In this document: piece after piece, positions 14,489 to 23,605 of the stretch
Layout: every line of letters starts with the position of its first letter
Numbering within the stretch: position 1 is the first letter of the stretch
Source of the DNA: DATFXF01 sp035258565
GTDB lineage: Bacteria > Acidobacteriota > Terriglobia > Acidiferrales > UBA7541
Direction: 5' to 3'
Length of the DNA: 28,196 nt
Assembly: GCA_035258565.1 (NCBI GenBank)
Contig: DATFXF010000358.1
Span: 1-28,196, forward strand
Made by a program: the position numbers and the translations under genes
Notes under the pieces: generated by a model
The model's database searches: none
The model's input: only the letters and a program-made list of their open reading frames with translations
What the model was told of the DNA's origin: nothing

Positions 14489-15742
14489 CTACGGCTTGCC
14501 GATCGAATACAGGAACCGGGCCGTGCGCAGGAAGATGTGCCCGTCAGAAATCGCCGGCGAACTCAGCGTGTAATCGTTCAGATCGTTCTCGGCCAGCACT
14601 TCAAACTTGGGTCCAGTTTTTATGACCGTCGTCAGCCCGTCCTCGCTCGTGACATAAATCTTCCCATCCGCCAGCACCGGCGATGAGCTATAGGTCGCTG
14701 ACTTGATACGCTGCCCACCCCAGATCTCCTCTCCGGTTTTGGCGTCCAAGCACCACAGGATTCCCCGGTCGTTCACAGAATAGAAATACCGCCCGTCGGT
14801 AACCGGGGTAGGCACGTCCGGCCCGTTCATGAACGACCACAACTTGTGCGACTGCGAAATATCCCCGCGGCCGCCCGCGCGAAATGCGATCAGTGGCCGC
14901 ACACGAGTGGGCACATAGACCACGTCGTCATGCACCACCGGAGAAGCAACCGTCCGATAGGCGGGGTTCTTGTCGGGATTCGATCCCCTGCCGCGCCACA
15001 ACTCCTCGCCGGTCGCCGGATCGTGCCCAGTCACGCAATCGCCGCCAGTGACGACGATCTCCACGTGGTTGCCATACCGCAGCAGCGTGGGCGTGGTGTA
15101 GGAATCAGGTGACTCCCGGACGGCGTCCGTGGGACGAATTACGCGCCAAACCGTCTTGCCGGTCTTCTTGTCGATGCGCATGACGTAGGAGGGATCATGT
15201 GTTCTCATCCCATGCAGCACCTGCACGTACAGCGAATCCTCGTATAGCAACGGCGAAGACGCGTAGCCCCAGTTCAAACCGAACTTGCCGTAGTCCTTCT
15301 GGAGGTCGCGCATCCACAGCTCGTTGCCGCTAAAATCGAAGCCCTTCAGCACGCCGATTCCGGTCATCACGTACACGCTCTTGCCGTCCGTAACGGGCGA
15401 GGGCGACGACATGTTCTGCTTGTTGATCTTGTAATTCCCGTGCGCGATCAACTTCTTCCAGATTGGCGTTCCCTTGGCCTTGTCGACGCACCACAGGTAC
15501 AGCTCTTCGCCATCGGCGACATGAAGGAAAATGTTGTTGCCCCAGATGATCGGCGTGGCGCCGCTTCCACCGGGCATAGCCAGTTTCCAGGCGACGTTTT
15601 CGGTGGTGCTCCAGTGAATCGGAAGGTTCTTCTCGGTCGAAATGCCGTTCAGGGTCGGGCCGCGCCATTGCGGCCAGTTTTCCGCCAACGCGGGAAAAGA
15701 AAGTACAGTAAGGAATAAGGCCAGCGATGTTCGCGCGCGCAC
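14489..15742 (-). CDS. Secreted PQQ-like beta-propeller protein
   Basis: The 417-residue protein has a signal peptide (MRARTSLALFLTVLSFPALA, cleavage after ALA) and a mature start ENWPQWRGPTLNGISTEKN. Blade motifs GTPIW, GNELW, TGKTVW, TGEELW and TGEEIW are spread along the chain, as in outer-membrane-assembly-like or PQQ-dehydrogenase-like propellers. The GTG start at 15742 is preceded by an excellent ribosome-binding site (AGGAGG, spacing about six). It is the last gene of a six-gene operon with two further propellers, an FtsX permease, a LolD-like ATPase and a glycosyltransferase; the gap to the previous gene is 41 bp. It is closest in plan to the 454-residue propeller at 2416-3780 (same order of 'TDGKSVYVMTGIG'-like and 'YSSSPVLADGKIYVTSEDG'-like blades). 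No haem motif is present. Confidence 0.88.
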   Translation of the reverse strand: MRARTSLALFLTVLSFPALAENWPQWRGPTLNGISTEKNLPIHWSTTENVAWKLAMPGGSGATPIIWGNNIFLHVADGEELYLWCVDKAKGTPIWKKLIAHGNYKINKQNMSSPSPVTDGKSVYVMTGIGVLKGFDFSGNELWMRDLQKDYGKFGLNWGYASSPLLYEDSLYVQVLHGMRTHDPSYVMRIDKKTGKTVWRVIRPTDAVRESPDSYTTPTLLRYGNHVEIVVTGGDCVTGHDPATGEELWRGRGSNPDKNPAYRTVASPVVHDDVVYVPTRVRPLIAFRAGGRGDISQSHKLWSFMNGPDVPTPVTDGRYFYSVNDRGILWCLDAKTGEEIWGGQRIKSATYSSSPVLADGKIYVTSEDGLTTVIKTGPKFEVLAENDLNDYTLSSPAISDGHIFLRTARFLYSIGKP

Positions 15743-15783
15743 GTCTCTCCTCCTGTAGGCGCCCGATGGGCGACACCTTGCTG

Positions 15784-17067
15784 CTAGCGCAGATCGAGGG
15801 CCATCATCGTTCGGCGGTCCCGCACGTAGAGCCTCGTTCCGACCAGTGTGGGGGCCGTCCAGGCATTACTTTGGAGCAATGGCACTCTCCAGCGAACTTG
15901 CATCCCTTCCGGAGACAGCGTCACCAGTGCGAGATCCCCTCCTTCATCCAGCAGGATCACCTTCCCATCAGCGAGCACCATATTGACCTTTCCAAAGGTC
16001 CTGTCCTGCCAGGTCACCTTGCCTGTTTTGACGTCGACGGCGGTCATCGGCGCGGGTCCAAAATCTCCACTCGACCCGTACACGTAGTCGCCGATGCGAA
16101 TCGCGTTGCTGTGGTGTACGCGCATGCGGTTGCTTGACCACAGCTCCTCGACCTTGGTCTTCCCTCCTGACTGGGCCAAGTGCAGGACGCGCGCGCCCCC
16201 GTTGTAGGCCGAGCTGATGAACAGCAGGTTGCCGGGTCCCCAGATCGGTGTGCTGATGTTGAGTCCGTAGGAGGTCTTGTGGGGATGACTCCACAGCAGT
16301 TCGCCGTTGTTCGGGTCGAGTCCGACCACTGCGTCGCTAGATGTGGTGACCAGTTGTTCCTGCCCGTCCACCTTGATCAGGATCGGCGTAGAAGGGGCAT
16401 TCGTAAAGTTCTGGTTCTGCCAAACCAGCGACCCGTCCTTAGGATTCAGCGCGACCACGGCGTGCCCGTGCTCGCCGAGCTTGACGACGATAGTGTTCTT
16501 GTAGGCCATGGGGCTCACGGCGTAGCCCCGGTCCACAAAAGTGCTGCCGGGAAAAACCTTGTAGAGATCCTTCCACCAAACAATTCTGCCGGTCTTCTTG
16601 TCGAAGGCGTGCATGCGGGCAAGGACTCCGATGGTGTAGACATAGTCGCCGAGGACGAGCGGCGTAGCGTGAGGTCCGGGTCCGTATTCCATCGGCATCC
16701 CCGGCCGGAAGGTTGCGTCGTAGGAGTACTCCCATGCGGTGACGCCGGTGTCAGGTTGGATGGCGACCACGACTTCCTCGTGCCCGCGCCGATACATGGT
16801 GTAGAGCAGGGAGCCGTCGGTCACGATGCTGGAGTAGCCGTCGCCCAGGCTGCGCTGCCAGAGCCGCTTGGGGGCGCTGGCGGCGAAGGTTGCTGGAAGC
16901 CCTTTCCCGTCGACGGTGAAATCACCATGGGGTCCGCCCCAGGAGGGCCAGTCGAGCTTGGCGGCACCCGCAGCAAAAGCGAATAGCGGAGCGATGCATG
17001 CGGTCGCTATGAACACACACCTCACCAAGGAACTGCGCCGGCGGCGCCGGGTGTTTTGTTGCCGCAT
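15784..17067 (-). CDS. Secreted PQQ-like beta-propeller protein
   Basis: I place the start at the ATG at 17067 (427 residues), which has GAGGTG about nine bases upstream; a TTG at 17088 would add seven residues and overlap the preceding stop. The N-terminus has an Arg-rich stretch (RRRRRSSLVR) followed by a hydrophobic export segment (CVFIATACIAPLFAFAAGAA). The Arg run is not a canonical twin-arginine motif. The mature start LDWPSWGGPHGDFTVDGKG is a diverged form of the WPxFRGP motif, with Gly replacing Arg. Blade motifs TGVTAW, TGRIVW, DGSLVW, NGELLW and TGKVTW follow. It is the middle of three propeller genes in the ABC operon, 13 bp after the preceding stop and 41 bp before the next start. 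Periplasmic; role unknown. Confidence 0.86.
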   Translation of the reverse strand: MRQQNTRRRRRSSLVRCVFIATACIAPLFAFAAGAAKLDWPSWGGPHGDFTVDGKGLPATFAASAPKRLWQRSLGDGYSSIVTDGSLLYTMYRRGHEEVVVAIQPDTGVTAWEYSYDATFRPGMPMEYGPGPHATPLVLGDYVYTIGVLARMHAFDKKTGRIVWWKDLYKVFPGSTFVDRGYAVSPMAYKNTIVVKLGEHGHAVVALNPKDGSLVWQNQNFTNAPSTPILIKVDGQEQLVTTSSDAVVGLDPNNGELLWSHPHKTSYGLNISTPIWGPGNLLFISSAYNGGARVLHLAQSGGKTKVEELWSSNRMRVHHSNAIRIGDYVYGSSGDFGPAPMTAVDVKTGKVTWQDRTFGKVNMVLADGKVILLDEGGDLALVTLSPEGMQVRWRVPLLQSNAWTAPTLVGTRLYVRDRRTMMALDLR

Positions 17068-17080
17068 CACGTATCGCACC

Positions 17081-18286
17081 TCACTCAATGCCCCACAGGG
17101 CGAGCGTCGTGGCGTCCTTAATGAGGAGACCGCCGTTCAAGAGCACCGGCTGCGCCCAGGTGGGGCTGTCGGCTACGGAATACTTGCGCAGTGGCTCGAA
17201 TCCCTTTCCACTCCTCCTGGCCACGATCAGCTCGGCGTCGTTGGTTAGAAAAAGGAGCACCGAGCCGGCGTCGACGATCGCAGCGTTGTCGCCCTGGCGG
17301 CCTTCGGAGGTCCACAGGGTGGTGCCATTGCGGGGATCGAGGCAGAAGAACTGCCCGCGTTTGAGGTAGGAAAGGCCAAACAGGAGGTCGCCGCTCACCA
17401 CCGGCGAGTTCATGTACATCCTGACGTCCTTGTTCTTCCAGACCGTTTCGGTGACCCATTCCGAGCCGCGTCTCAGCACCTTGATGCCCATCACGTCGTT
17501 GTCGAGGCCCGAGAAGATCAGGGTCTCCCGATAGAGAACCGGTGTCACAATGTTCTGGTCGTAGGGGGTGCTGAAGGGAATGTGCCACAGGAGCTCGCCC
17601 GTCGCCGCTCGGATGCCTACGATATTGTGCTGGCTCTGAGTGACTACCTGGCGGGTTCCGCCCAGCTCTGCCACGATGGACGACGCATAGGCCGGACCGT
17701 CACCTTTCCAGCTCCACTTTTTCGCGCCCGTCTGCGCGTCGAAAGCAGTCAGCGCACCGCGGCCGTTCGTGCCGACATGAGCGATGAGCAGGCCGCGATC
17801 AACCAGCGGCGACGTGGCGGTGCCGAATTCCGGCGAGCCGAACTCCTTGCGCCATTGCGGCTTGCCGGTCTGGGCGTCGAAACAGGAAAGAGTACCGTTG
17901 ATTCCGAAGGTGTAAATCCGGCCCTCTGCGACCACGGGCGTCGATTTGACTCCCTTACCGTGCTGGGCGGCCCCAGGGTTCACCGTATAGGGGGCCGCAT
18001 AGCCTTCCTGCCAGATTACCTGTCCGGTTTCCGGCCTCAGGCACGAGACCACTTCGCGGTCTCCCTGCCGCGTGTGCAGGTAGATCTTGCCGCCAGCCAT
18101 CACCGGCGAGGAATGTCCCTCGCCCACGTTCACCTTCCATTTCAGCTTGAGCTTTTCCGGCCACACTTGGGGCTCGCTAAATGAGCCGGCTTTACCGTCG
18201 CGGTTGGGGCCGCGCCACTGTGGCCAATCCTGCGCCCAAGCGGCCAAGAGAAATGCAGCGAGACAGGCGGCCCGGTGAGAAAACAT
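17081..18286 (-). CDS. Secreted PQQ-like beta-propeller protein
   Basis: This 401-residue protein has a signal peptide (MFSHRAACLAAFLLAAWA, cleavage before QDW) and a mature start QDWPQWRGPNRDGKAG. Blades carry GQVIW, GKPQW, GAKKW, GELLW and GTTLW. The ATG at 18286 lies 12 bp after the stop of the FtsX permease, so the two are surely on one transcript, although no strong ribosome-binding site is seen. It is the first of three consecutive propellers downstream of the ABC transporter genes. The tight coupling to a MacB/LolD-type transporter suggests an envelope role rather than a free-standing dehydrogenase (inference). Confidence 0.88.
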   Translation of the reverse strand: MFSHRAACLAAFLLAAWAQDWPQWRGPNRDGKAGSFSEPQVWPEKLKLKWKVNVGEGHSSPVMAGGKIYLHTRQGDREVVSCLRPETGQVIWQEGYAAPYTVNPGAAQHGKGVKSTPVVAEGRIYTFGINGTLSCFDAQTGKPQWRKEFGSPEFGTATSPLVDRGLLIAHVGTNGRGALTAFDAQTGAKKWSWKGDGPAYASSIVAELGGTRQVVTQSQHNIVGIRAATGELLWHIPFSTPYDQNIVTPVLYRETLIFSGLDNDVMGIKVLRRGSEWVTETVWKNKDVRMYMNSPVVSGDLLFGLSYLKRGQFFCLDPRNGTTLWTSEGRQGDNAAIVDAGSVLLFLTNDAELIVARRSGKGFEPLRKYSVADSPTWAQPVLLNGGLLIKDATTLALWGIE

Positions 18287-18298
18287 GGTTCTCGAAGT

Positions 18299-21200
18299 CT
18301 ACTCTGATCTCAGAGCCTCGAGCAACGGGGACCGCAAAGCCGAGGCCGTGGCGGCGAGCGAGGCGGCGACTCCGGTCACGAGGACCGCGACCAGCAGCAG
18401 GCTCAACGACACGGCTGGCAGGTGACCCCCGCGCAGTGAAACCGCCGGGGCGATGGCGAGCAGCGCGCACAGTGTGCCCGTGGTCAGGCCGAGCAGCAGT
18501 AGGAGGACGTTCTCGGCCAGCACCATCGCGGCCAGATGCCGCGGGAGGTATCCGACCGCGCGCAGCAGCGCCAGTTCCCGCCGCCGCTCTAACACGTTGC
18601 GCAGCAGGACAGCCCCGAGCCCCACGGTACCCAGCACCAGGCCTAACGCGCCCAGGTTGCGGAATGTAGAAAGGTAGGTGTTCTCCACCTTGTGGAAGCC
18701 CGCCAGGCGCGCTTCGGTCGGTTGGATCCCGAATCCGTAATCAGCGAGCGCCGCCTCTAGCACTCCCGTCAGCTCCTGCGCTCTCGCTGGCGGGACGTCC
18801 AGCAGGAAGAAACGATAACCTTCGACGTCCGGAAACAGGCGCAGGAAATTCTTCTCCGAGATCAGTAGCTCGCCCTGAAAAAGGCTGTCCCGCAAAGCCG
18901 CGACGATCCGGAACCGCGTTTGGTCCAGCACGAACTCCTCGCCGAGCTTCAGGTGCAGGGCATAGGTCATGGAGTTGGCGTCGGCGATGGCCGGGATGAC
19001 CGGATCGGACGGCTCCGATTCGAGCAGGAGCCAGGGGTTTGCCGTCCGGGCCACCGAATCCTGGAATGGGAACCGGGCGCTCCCGAGAAAGGCAGCAGGA
19101 GGCGCAAGAATCCGAGGATTGCGCGGCTGGTAGAGATTGAGACAACTGGCGTCATCTCCGGGCCGCAGGCGGAAGGGGACGAACTTGACTCCTTCGAGCG
19201 GCGGAATGTTTAGGGCCTCGCGCCCGATGGCCGTGTCCGGATCGTGAATCAACGGCAGGACGGACTCGGCCATGAGCGGGAAACCGCCCGTGCCCGTGGA
19301 TGTGCCCTGGCGCCGAAAAGCATCGAGGGAGACGATGAGGAATGTCGCCGAGGCGATCAGGGTAACGCACAGGATGCTGCGGCCGGGGCGGTAGGTAGCG
19401 CTGCGGAGGCCCAGGGTGATTTGACCGCCCACGGGCGCCCAGGAACGCGAATTGAGCCAGGCGGACTCGAACGAGAGGGCGGCGATCAGCAACAGCGTGC
19501 CCGCACCGAAGAATCCGGCGGTTTGGTCCAGTTTGCGGGCGAGCGCGGCCGCTAGCAGTGCAACTGCCATTAGAGCGGTGATCGTTCCAACGAGCAACGA
19601 GCGTCTTCCGGGCTTGCGCCTCTCGACGCCCGCCAGCAGGCTGCGCGGCGTCACCGGATGGAGGCCTCGCAGGGTCCACGCGATCGAGCCCAGGGCGGTG
19701 ACCATTCCTGCCGCCGCTCCCACGGCCAGCGATGCAATCGACGCGTGGAGCGAAAGCAGCCTGGTGCCCACCGCGTCAATCCACCAAGTCCGCAGTCCGA
19801 GCATGATGAGCCCGCCATAGGCCAGCGCGGCCCCCATCCCCAGCACGGCGCCGGGTGCCGCCAGGAACGCGCCTTCGAGCAGAAATATGGCTCGGAGCCG
19901 GGGCATCGAAAAGCCGAGCGCACGGAGCACGCCGATCTCGTGCATGCGTTGCTCGACTCCCAGCTTGAAGAACAGCCCCGTCAGCAGGAGGGCTGAGACC
20001 ATCAGGAAGAAGCTGAAGTAGATGAAGTACTCGCCGAAATCGGTGGCGCCGCGCGCCGCTTCAAGACCCCGGGCTCTTACGGCGAAGACCGTAAGGCCCA
20101 TTTTAGCTGGGTCAACGGCCGCCCGAAGCTCTTTGCCATAGGCCTCCGACGGCGGAAAGATGCGGATCGACGTGAGCCGACCGAAGCGCGTGCCCCAGAG
20201 CTGCTGGCCTCTCGCGAGCGGGACGAACGCTTTCGGGGTAGTCCGGTATTGCTTCCAGTACTGCTCGTCGATCGGCCGGATGCGGCTCAAGTCAAGAGGA
20301 AACGGCGGATCCCAATCGTGCAGGCTCTCGGACTCAGTGATCCCCGGATACTTCGGCGCGAACTCTTGGTCCGCCGCCGTGCCTTTGAGCGGGACTACCC
20401 GTGCCAGACGGAACTGTGCGCTGTCCGTATGCAGACGACCGTCCGATTTCCAGACATAGTAGTCGAGTGACACGGCGTCGCCTGGCTTCGCCCGCAGCTC
20501 GCGGGCGGCCCACTGATTGAGAGTGATACCGTCGGCTTCGGCCGGCGCGGGCGGGGAGTCGAGCGCTGTTACCACCGAATAGGGAATCTCGCGCCCACCG
20601 ACGCGGATGCTGTTCGCGAGGTAGGTCAGCACCGGTTCCGCACCGAGACCCAGCGACTTCGCGGTCGCTGCCGCGGTCCCGGCCAGGTCGTCGCTGATCA
20701 GGGTGCTGTCGGTTTCAAGGGAAAGGCAGCGCTGCTTCTCAAGGAGACGCAGCCGGAGGCCCAGGTCTTCGAGCGTGTAGTGGTCCTTCAAGGTGCGTTC
20801 GATGGGGCCGCTGCTTGCTCCTCGGTTTGCCAGGAGGATGGTGTTGACCTTTCCCTGCTGATCGAGGTACCTCTGGAGGCGGGCGAGCGGGACCAACATG
20901 GCGCGGACGTCGCCCTGCTTAGGCTCGAGCGAAAACTCGTGGAAGGCGGCCCCAGTCACTCGGAGGCGAATGGTCTTCCCCACATCCTCCTTGCGACCGT
21001 GCAGTGACTCGAGCGGAATCGCGGAGGGTTTCTCCACACGGATCAGGATGGAGTCGCCTGCCTTGACGCCCAGCTCCCGCTCGAGCGCAGCGCTCAACAG
21101 GGCTTGCTGGTCGCGCGGCGGCTCGCCGGGCTGGGCCTGAAATCTCCAGAAGCGCTCGTCGACCCCGTAGATCTCAATACCCCGTGCGCGTCGGCCGCTC

Positions 21201-21475
21201 GGCTCCTGCGCAACGACACCGTCGATCGCAATCATGGGGCAGGCAGAACCAAAGGCCGAGGCCAGTTCCTCGCGGAAGAAGCCCTTGCGGGAGATGACGA
21301 GATCGGTATTGCCCAGCCGCTCGAGCACCAGGTCCCGGAGGCTCGAACGCACCGAATCACCGACCAGTAGTGCGCCTCCGAGCACGCCGACCGCGGTCGA
21401 GACCCCCAGCAGCACAGCCAGGTTCGTCCGCCAATACCAGGTGAGATTACGTGCCAGCAGGGTGGAGGTTCGCAT
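18299..21475 (-). CDS. FtsX-type ABC transporter permease (two-domain)
   Basis: The protein is 1058 residues: a first helix (~19-40, LAVLLGVSTAVGVLGGALLVG), a long periplasmic region (~45-475), and a central FtsX block starting near YFIYFSFFLMVSALLLTG with RMHEIGVLRALGFSMPRLRA. After more helices and a second soluble region comes a C-terminal FtsX block (GLVLGTVGLGAVLLRNVL, RRRELALLRAVGYLPRHLAA) and a tail ending LLEALRSE. Both FtsX blocks carry the E-x-LRA-x-G coupling motif. This duplicated plan is that of 'ABC3' permeases related to MacB/LolCE, which do not import but transmit force to the periplasm or extract lipoproteins. The ATG at 21475 overlaps the 3' end of the ATPase gene by 29 bp, indicating translational coupling. 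The extracted substrate is unknown. Confidence 0.9.
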   Translation of the reverse strand: MRTSTLLARNLTWYWRTNLAVLLGVSTAVGVLGGALLVGDSVRSSLRDLVLERLGNTDLVISRKGFFREELASAFGSACPMIAIDGVVAQEPSGRRARGIEIYGVDERFWRFQAQPGEPPRDQQALLSAALERELGVKAGDSILIRVEKPSAIPLESLHGRKEDVGKTIRLRVTGAAFHEFSLEPKQGDVRAMLVPLARLQRYLDQQGKVNTILLANRGASSGPIERTLKDHYTLEDLGLRLRLLEKQRCLSLETDSTLISDDLAGTAAATAKSLGLGAEPVLTYLANSIRVGGREIPYSVVTALDSPPAPAEADGITLNQWAARELRAKPGDAVSLDYYVWKSDGRLHTDSAQFRLARVVPLKGTAADQEFAPKYPGITESESLHDWDPPFPLDLSRIRPIDEQYWKQYRTTPKAFVPLARGQQLWGTRFGRLTSIRIFPPSEAYGKELRAAVDPAKMGLTVFAVRARGLEAARGATDFGEYFIYFSFFLMVSALLLTGLFFKLGVEQRMHEIGVLRALGFSMPRLRAIFLLEGAFLAAPGAVLGMGAALAYGGLIMLGLRTWWIDAVGTRLLSLHASIASLAVGAAAGMVTALGSIAWTLRGLHPVTPRSLLAGVERRKPGRRSLLVGTITALMAVALLAAALARKLDQTAGFFGAGTLLLIAALSFESAWLNSRSWAPVGGQITLGLRSATYRPGRSILCVTLIASATFLIVSLDAFRRQGTSTGTGGFPLMAESVLPLIHDPDTAIGREALNIPPLEGVKFVPFRLRPGDDASCLNLYQPRNPRILAPPAAFLGSARFPFQDSVARTANPWLLLESEPSDPVIPAIADANSMTYALHLKLGEEFVLDQTRFRIVAALRDSLFQGELLISEKNFLRLFPDVEGYRFFLLDVPPARAQELTGVLEAALADYGFGIQPTEARLAGFHKVENTYLSTFRNLGALGLVLGTVGLGAVLLRNVLERRRELALLRAVGYLPRHLAAMVLAENVLLLLLGLTTGTLCALLAIAPAVSLRGGHLPAVSLSLLLVAVLVTGVAASLAATASALRSPLLEALRSE

Positions 21476-22118
21476 GACTCAATTCGTACCGGACGGGGAA
21501 CCTGGAGGCCAGCTCCGCGTTATGCGTTACCACTACCAGGATGGTCTCCTGGCGTTGGTGCAGCTCGAGCAAGAGAGAAGCCACCACATCGGCCGACGCC
21601 TGATCGAGGTTGCCCGTCGGCTCGTCGCAGAGTAGCAGAAGCGGCTTCCGGATCAGGGCACGCGCCAGCGCTACGCGCTGCTTCTCGCCGCCCGAAAGCT
21701 CGGCGGGGCGATGGTCCAGTCGGTCGGTCAACCCCACCTGTTGGATCAGCTCACGCGCCCGCGCCGGGTAGCCGGCATGATCGTTCGCGACCAAGGTCGG
21801 AATCAGCACGTTTTCGAGCACCGAGCACTGCGGCAGAAGACAATGGTCCTGGAAGATGAAGCCGATCAACTGGTTTCGGAACGCCGCCAGCTGCTTCTCG
21901 GCCAACTGAGCGGGATTTCGTCCGTCCAGGGTCACCGTGCCGGCGGTCGGCTGTTCGAGCGCCCCGAGGATGTAAAGCAGCGTGCTCTTGCCGGCTCCCG
22001 AAGGACCCATGATGGCTACCGCGTCGCCGCGCTTTAAGGAAAGGGAGATGCCGGAAAGAACCGTTAGTGGCCCGCGGGGCGTTGGGTACACCTTGGAGAC
22101 GTTGGAAACTTCAAGCAT
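21447..22118 (-). CDS. LolD/MacB-like ABC transporter ATP-binding protein
   Basis: With the ATG at 22118 the protein is 223 residues, the usual LolD size; an upstream extension to 22208 is rejected because it only overlaps the glycosyltransferase frame and is not domain-like. It shows Walker A GPSGAGKST (38-46), the Q-loop Gln90, the signature LSGGEKQ (141-147), Walker B LLLLCDEPTGNLD with Asp165/Glu166, and the H-loop His199. It powers the FtsX permease encoded immediately downstream (29-bp overlap). Its start overlaps the stop of the glycosyltransferase gene by eight bases, so the three are co-transcribed. The family handles lipoprotein release (LolCDE), macrolide/peptide export (MacB) or cell-wall hydrolase control (FtsEX). 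Confidence 0.93.
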   Translation of the reverse strand: MLEVSNVSKVYPTPRGPLTVLSGISLSLKRGDAVAIMGPSGAGKSTLLYILGALEQPTAGTVTLDGRNPAQLAEKQLAAFRNQLIGFIFQDHCLLPQCSVLENVLIPTLVANDHAGYPARARELIQQVGLTDRLDHRPAELSGGEKQRVALARALIRKPLLLLCDEPTGNLDQASADVVASLLLELHQRQETILVVVTHNAELASRFPVRYELSHANLHPAGT

Positions 22119-23412
22119 AGACGCGCGCGGCAGCGATGCCGGCGTACACCTCGAGCGCCCGCGTGGCCATCCGCGAAGCGCTGTAATGCTCGCGGACTCC
22201 CTCGGCACCTCGCTTGCCGAGCTCCTCCGCGAGCGCAGGGTCCTTCCACAGCGAGAAGATTCCCTGGGCTAGGCTGGCCGCGTCGCCCGGTCCCACTAGG
22301 ATTCCGCCGCCGGTCTTCTGGAGGATCTCGGGAAATGCTCCGCGCCGCGGCTCGACTACCGGGACTCCGTTTGACATCGCCTCCAGCAGAAAGATCCCCT
22401 TCGGTTCGTCGTAGTTGCTGGGGACGCACAGGACGTTGAGGTTCCGGAGAAAATCAATTTTGCGCGGCCGGTCGAGTACGCCCCGATAGCGGAACTCGTG
22501 TTCCAGGCCCGCGTCCTTCATCTTGCGTTCGACGCTGCGGAGGTACTCGCGGTGCTCAGGCGCCAGGTAGCCGGCGACCTCAAGCGCAGCTCGAGAAAAC
22601 TCAGTCTCGCGCCGCAGCCAGATGTAGGCTTCGGCCAATACGTCGAGACCCTTTTCCGGCGCGACCCGAGCGAAGTATCCGACCGTGAAACGATCGCCGG
22701 GCAACCGCCGAGCGGGATCGCAGCCCTGGAGGCTGACGCCAATTGGGACGATGTGCATCTTGTGGCCGGGGATGCCGAGGTAGCGGCACATGAATTCCGC
22801 GTAGTATTCGCTGACCGCCGCGAAGCCGTCCACGGGCTCGATGTTGGCCCGAATCAGCTCCAGTGACCTGGTTCGATGGGGTTCCTGAAGCTGGCTGAGG
22901 AACAGGTCTTCACCCTGCAGCGTGCAGCATATGGGCCGGCCCACGGCCTCCCGGATCGGCCGCGCCAGCCCGATCAACAGCGAGTTTGGCAGCGTCACGA
23001 TGTCGGGTGGCGCCTGGCTCCGCAGCCAGCTTGTCAGCTTCCGGATTTCCTTGCGCTGAAAACCCTGCTCGCCGCGCAGCATGGAAACCGTCAGCTCACC
23101 CAAGAGGCGTGGGTTTACTCGGATGGAGCGTCGCGAGGCAAGCTTCAGGGCCCACGGGGAATCCCACAGCCGGTCCAGCAGCCAGGGGGTCCTGCGGAAC
23201 AGGGCCAAGTGCTGCTCGAGATACATGCTGATGCCGCCGCAAAATACTTTGTGCTCGCTGACGTTCGGCTCGTCGGTCAGTGTCGGGGTATAGATGGGCA
23301 GCAGGCTGATATCGTGGCCCTGGCGCTTGATCTCCGCCGCCAACGCGTTGTCGCGGATACAGCTTCCGCAATACATCGGCCCGGCGCCGGCAGTGAAGGC
23401 AAGGATCTTCAT
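22111..23412 (-). CDS. GT4-family glycosyltransferase
   Basis: The 433-residue protein has a GT-B fold. The N-terminal half has an unusual nucleotide-free opening, AGAGPMYCGSCIRDNALA (8-25), and the C-terminal half carries the retaining GT4 signature: GYFARVAPEKGLD with Lys254, and the E-x7-E pair Glu336/Glu344 (DEPKGIFLLEAMSNGVPVV). It should transfer a sugar from a nucleotide-sugar donor to a lipid, glycan or small-molecule acceptor in the cytoplasm. The ATG at 23412 has GAGGAAGG upstream. It is the first gene of the operon, and its stop overlaps the start of the ABC ATPase by eight bases, hinting that its product or a glycosylated partner is handled by the transporter (inference). The acceptor is unknown. 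Confidence 0.9.
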   Translation of the reverse strand: MKILAFTAGAGPMYCGSCIRDNALAAEIKRQGHDISLLPIYTPTLTDEPNVSEHKVFCGGISMYLEQHLALFRRTPWLLDRLWDSPWALKLASRRSIRVNPRLLGELTVSMLRGEQGFQRKEIRKLTSWLRSQAPPDIVTLPNSLLIGLARPIREAVGRPICCTLQGEDLFLSQLQEPHRTRSLELIRANIEPVDGFAAVSEYYAEFMCRYLGIPGHKMHIVPIGVSLQGCDPARRLPGDRFTVGYFARVAPEKGLDVLAEAYIWLRRETEFSRAALEVAGYLAPEHREYLRSVERKMKDAGLEHEFRYRGVLDRPRKIDFLRNLNVLCVPSNYDEPKGIFLLEAMSNGVPVVEPRRGAFPEILQKTGGGILVGPGDAASLAQGIFSLWKDPALAEELGKRGAEGVREHYSASRMATRALEVYAGIAAARVYA

Positions 23413-23605
23413 ACGGCGCCTTCCTCACCCCAGCCAGGCCACCGTAATACATCCGAGCTTGGACCTGGCAGGCTCGGGAGTCTCGGCCGGACAACTCGAC
23501 CCGCTGTCTTGACTGACGAGGCGCAACTCGTCCGGACCCTCAGCCGGTGAGAAATCCCAGCCAGGTTCAATCGGCCCATGCATCCGACATTCACCTGGCT
23601 GTCCA

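Noticed and set aside
22119..22208. Longer N-terminus for the ABC ATPase
   Set aside because: The extra 30 residues (Arg/Ser-rich) overlap the glycosyltransferase gene; LolD-type proteins begin at MLEVSNVSK.
22876..23550. A 224-codon plus-strand open frame opposite the glycosyltransferase
   Set aside because: It is the antisense shadow of a gene with clear GT4 motifs.
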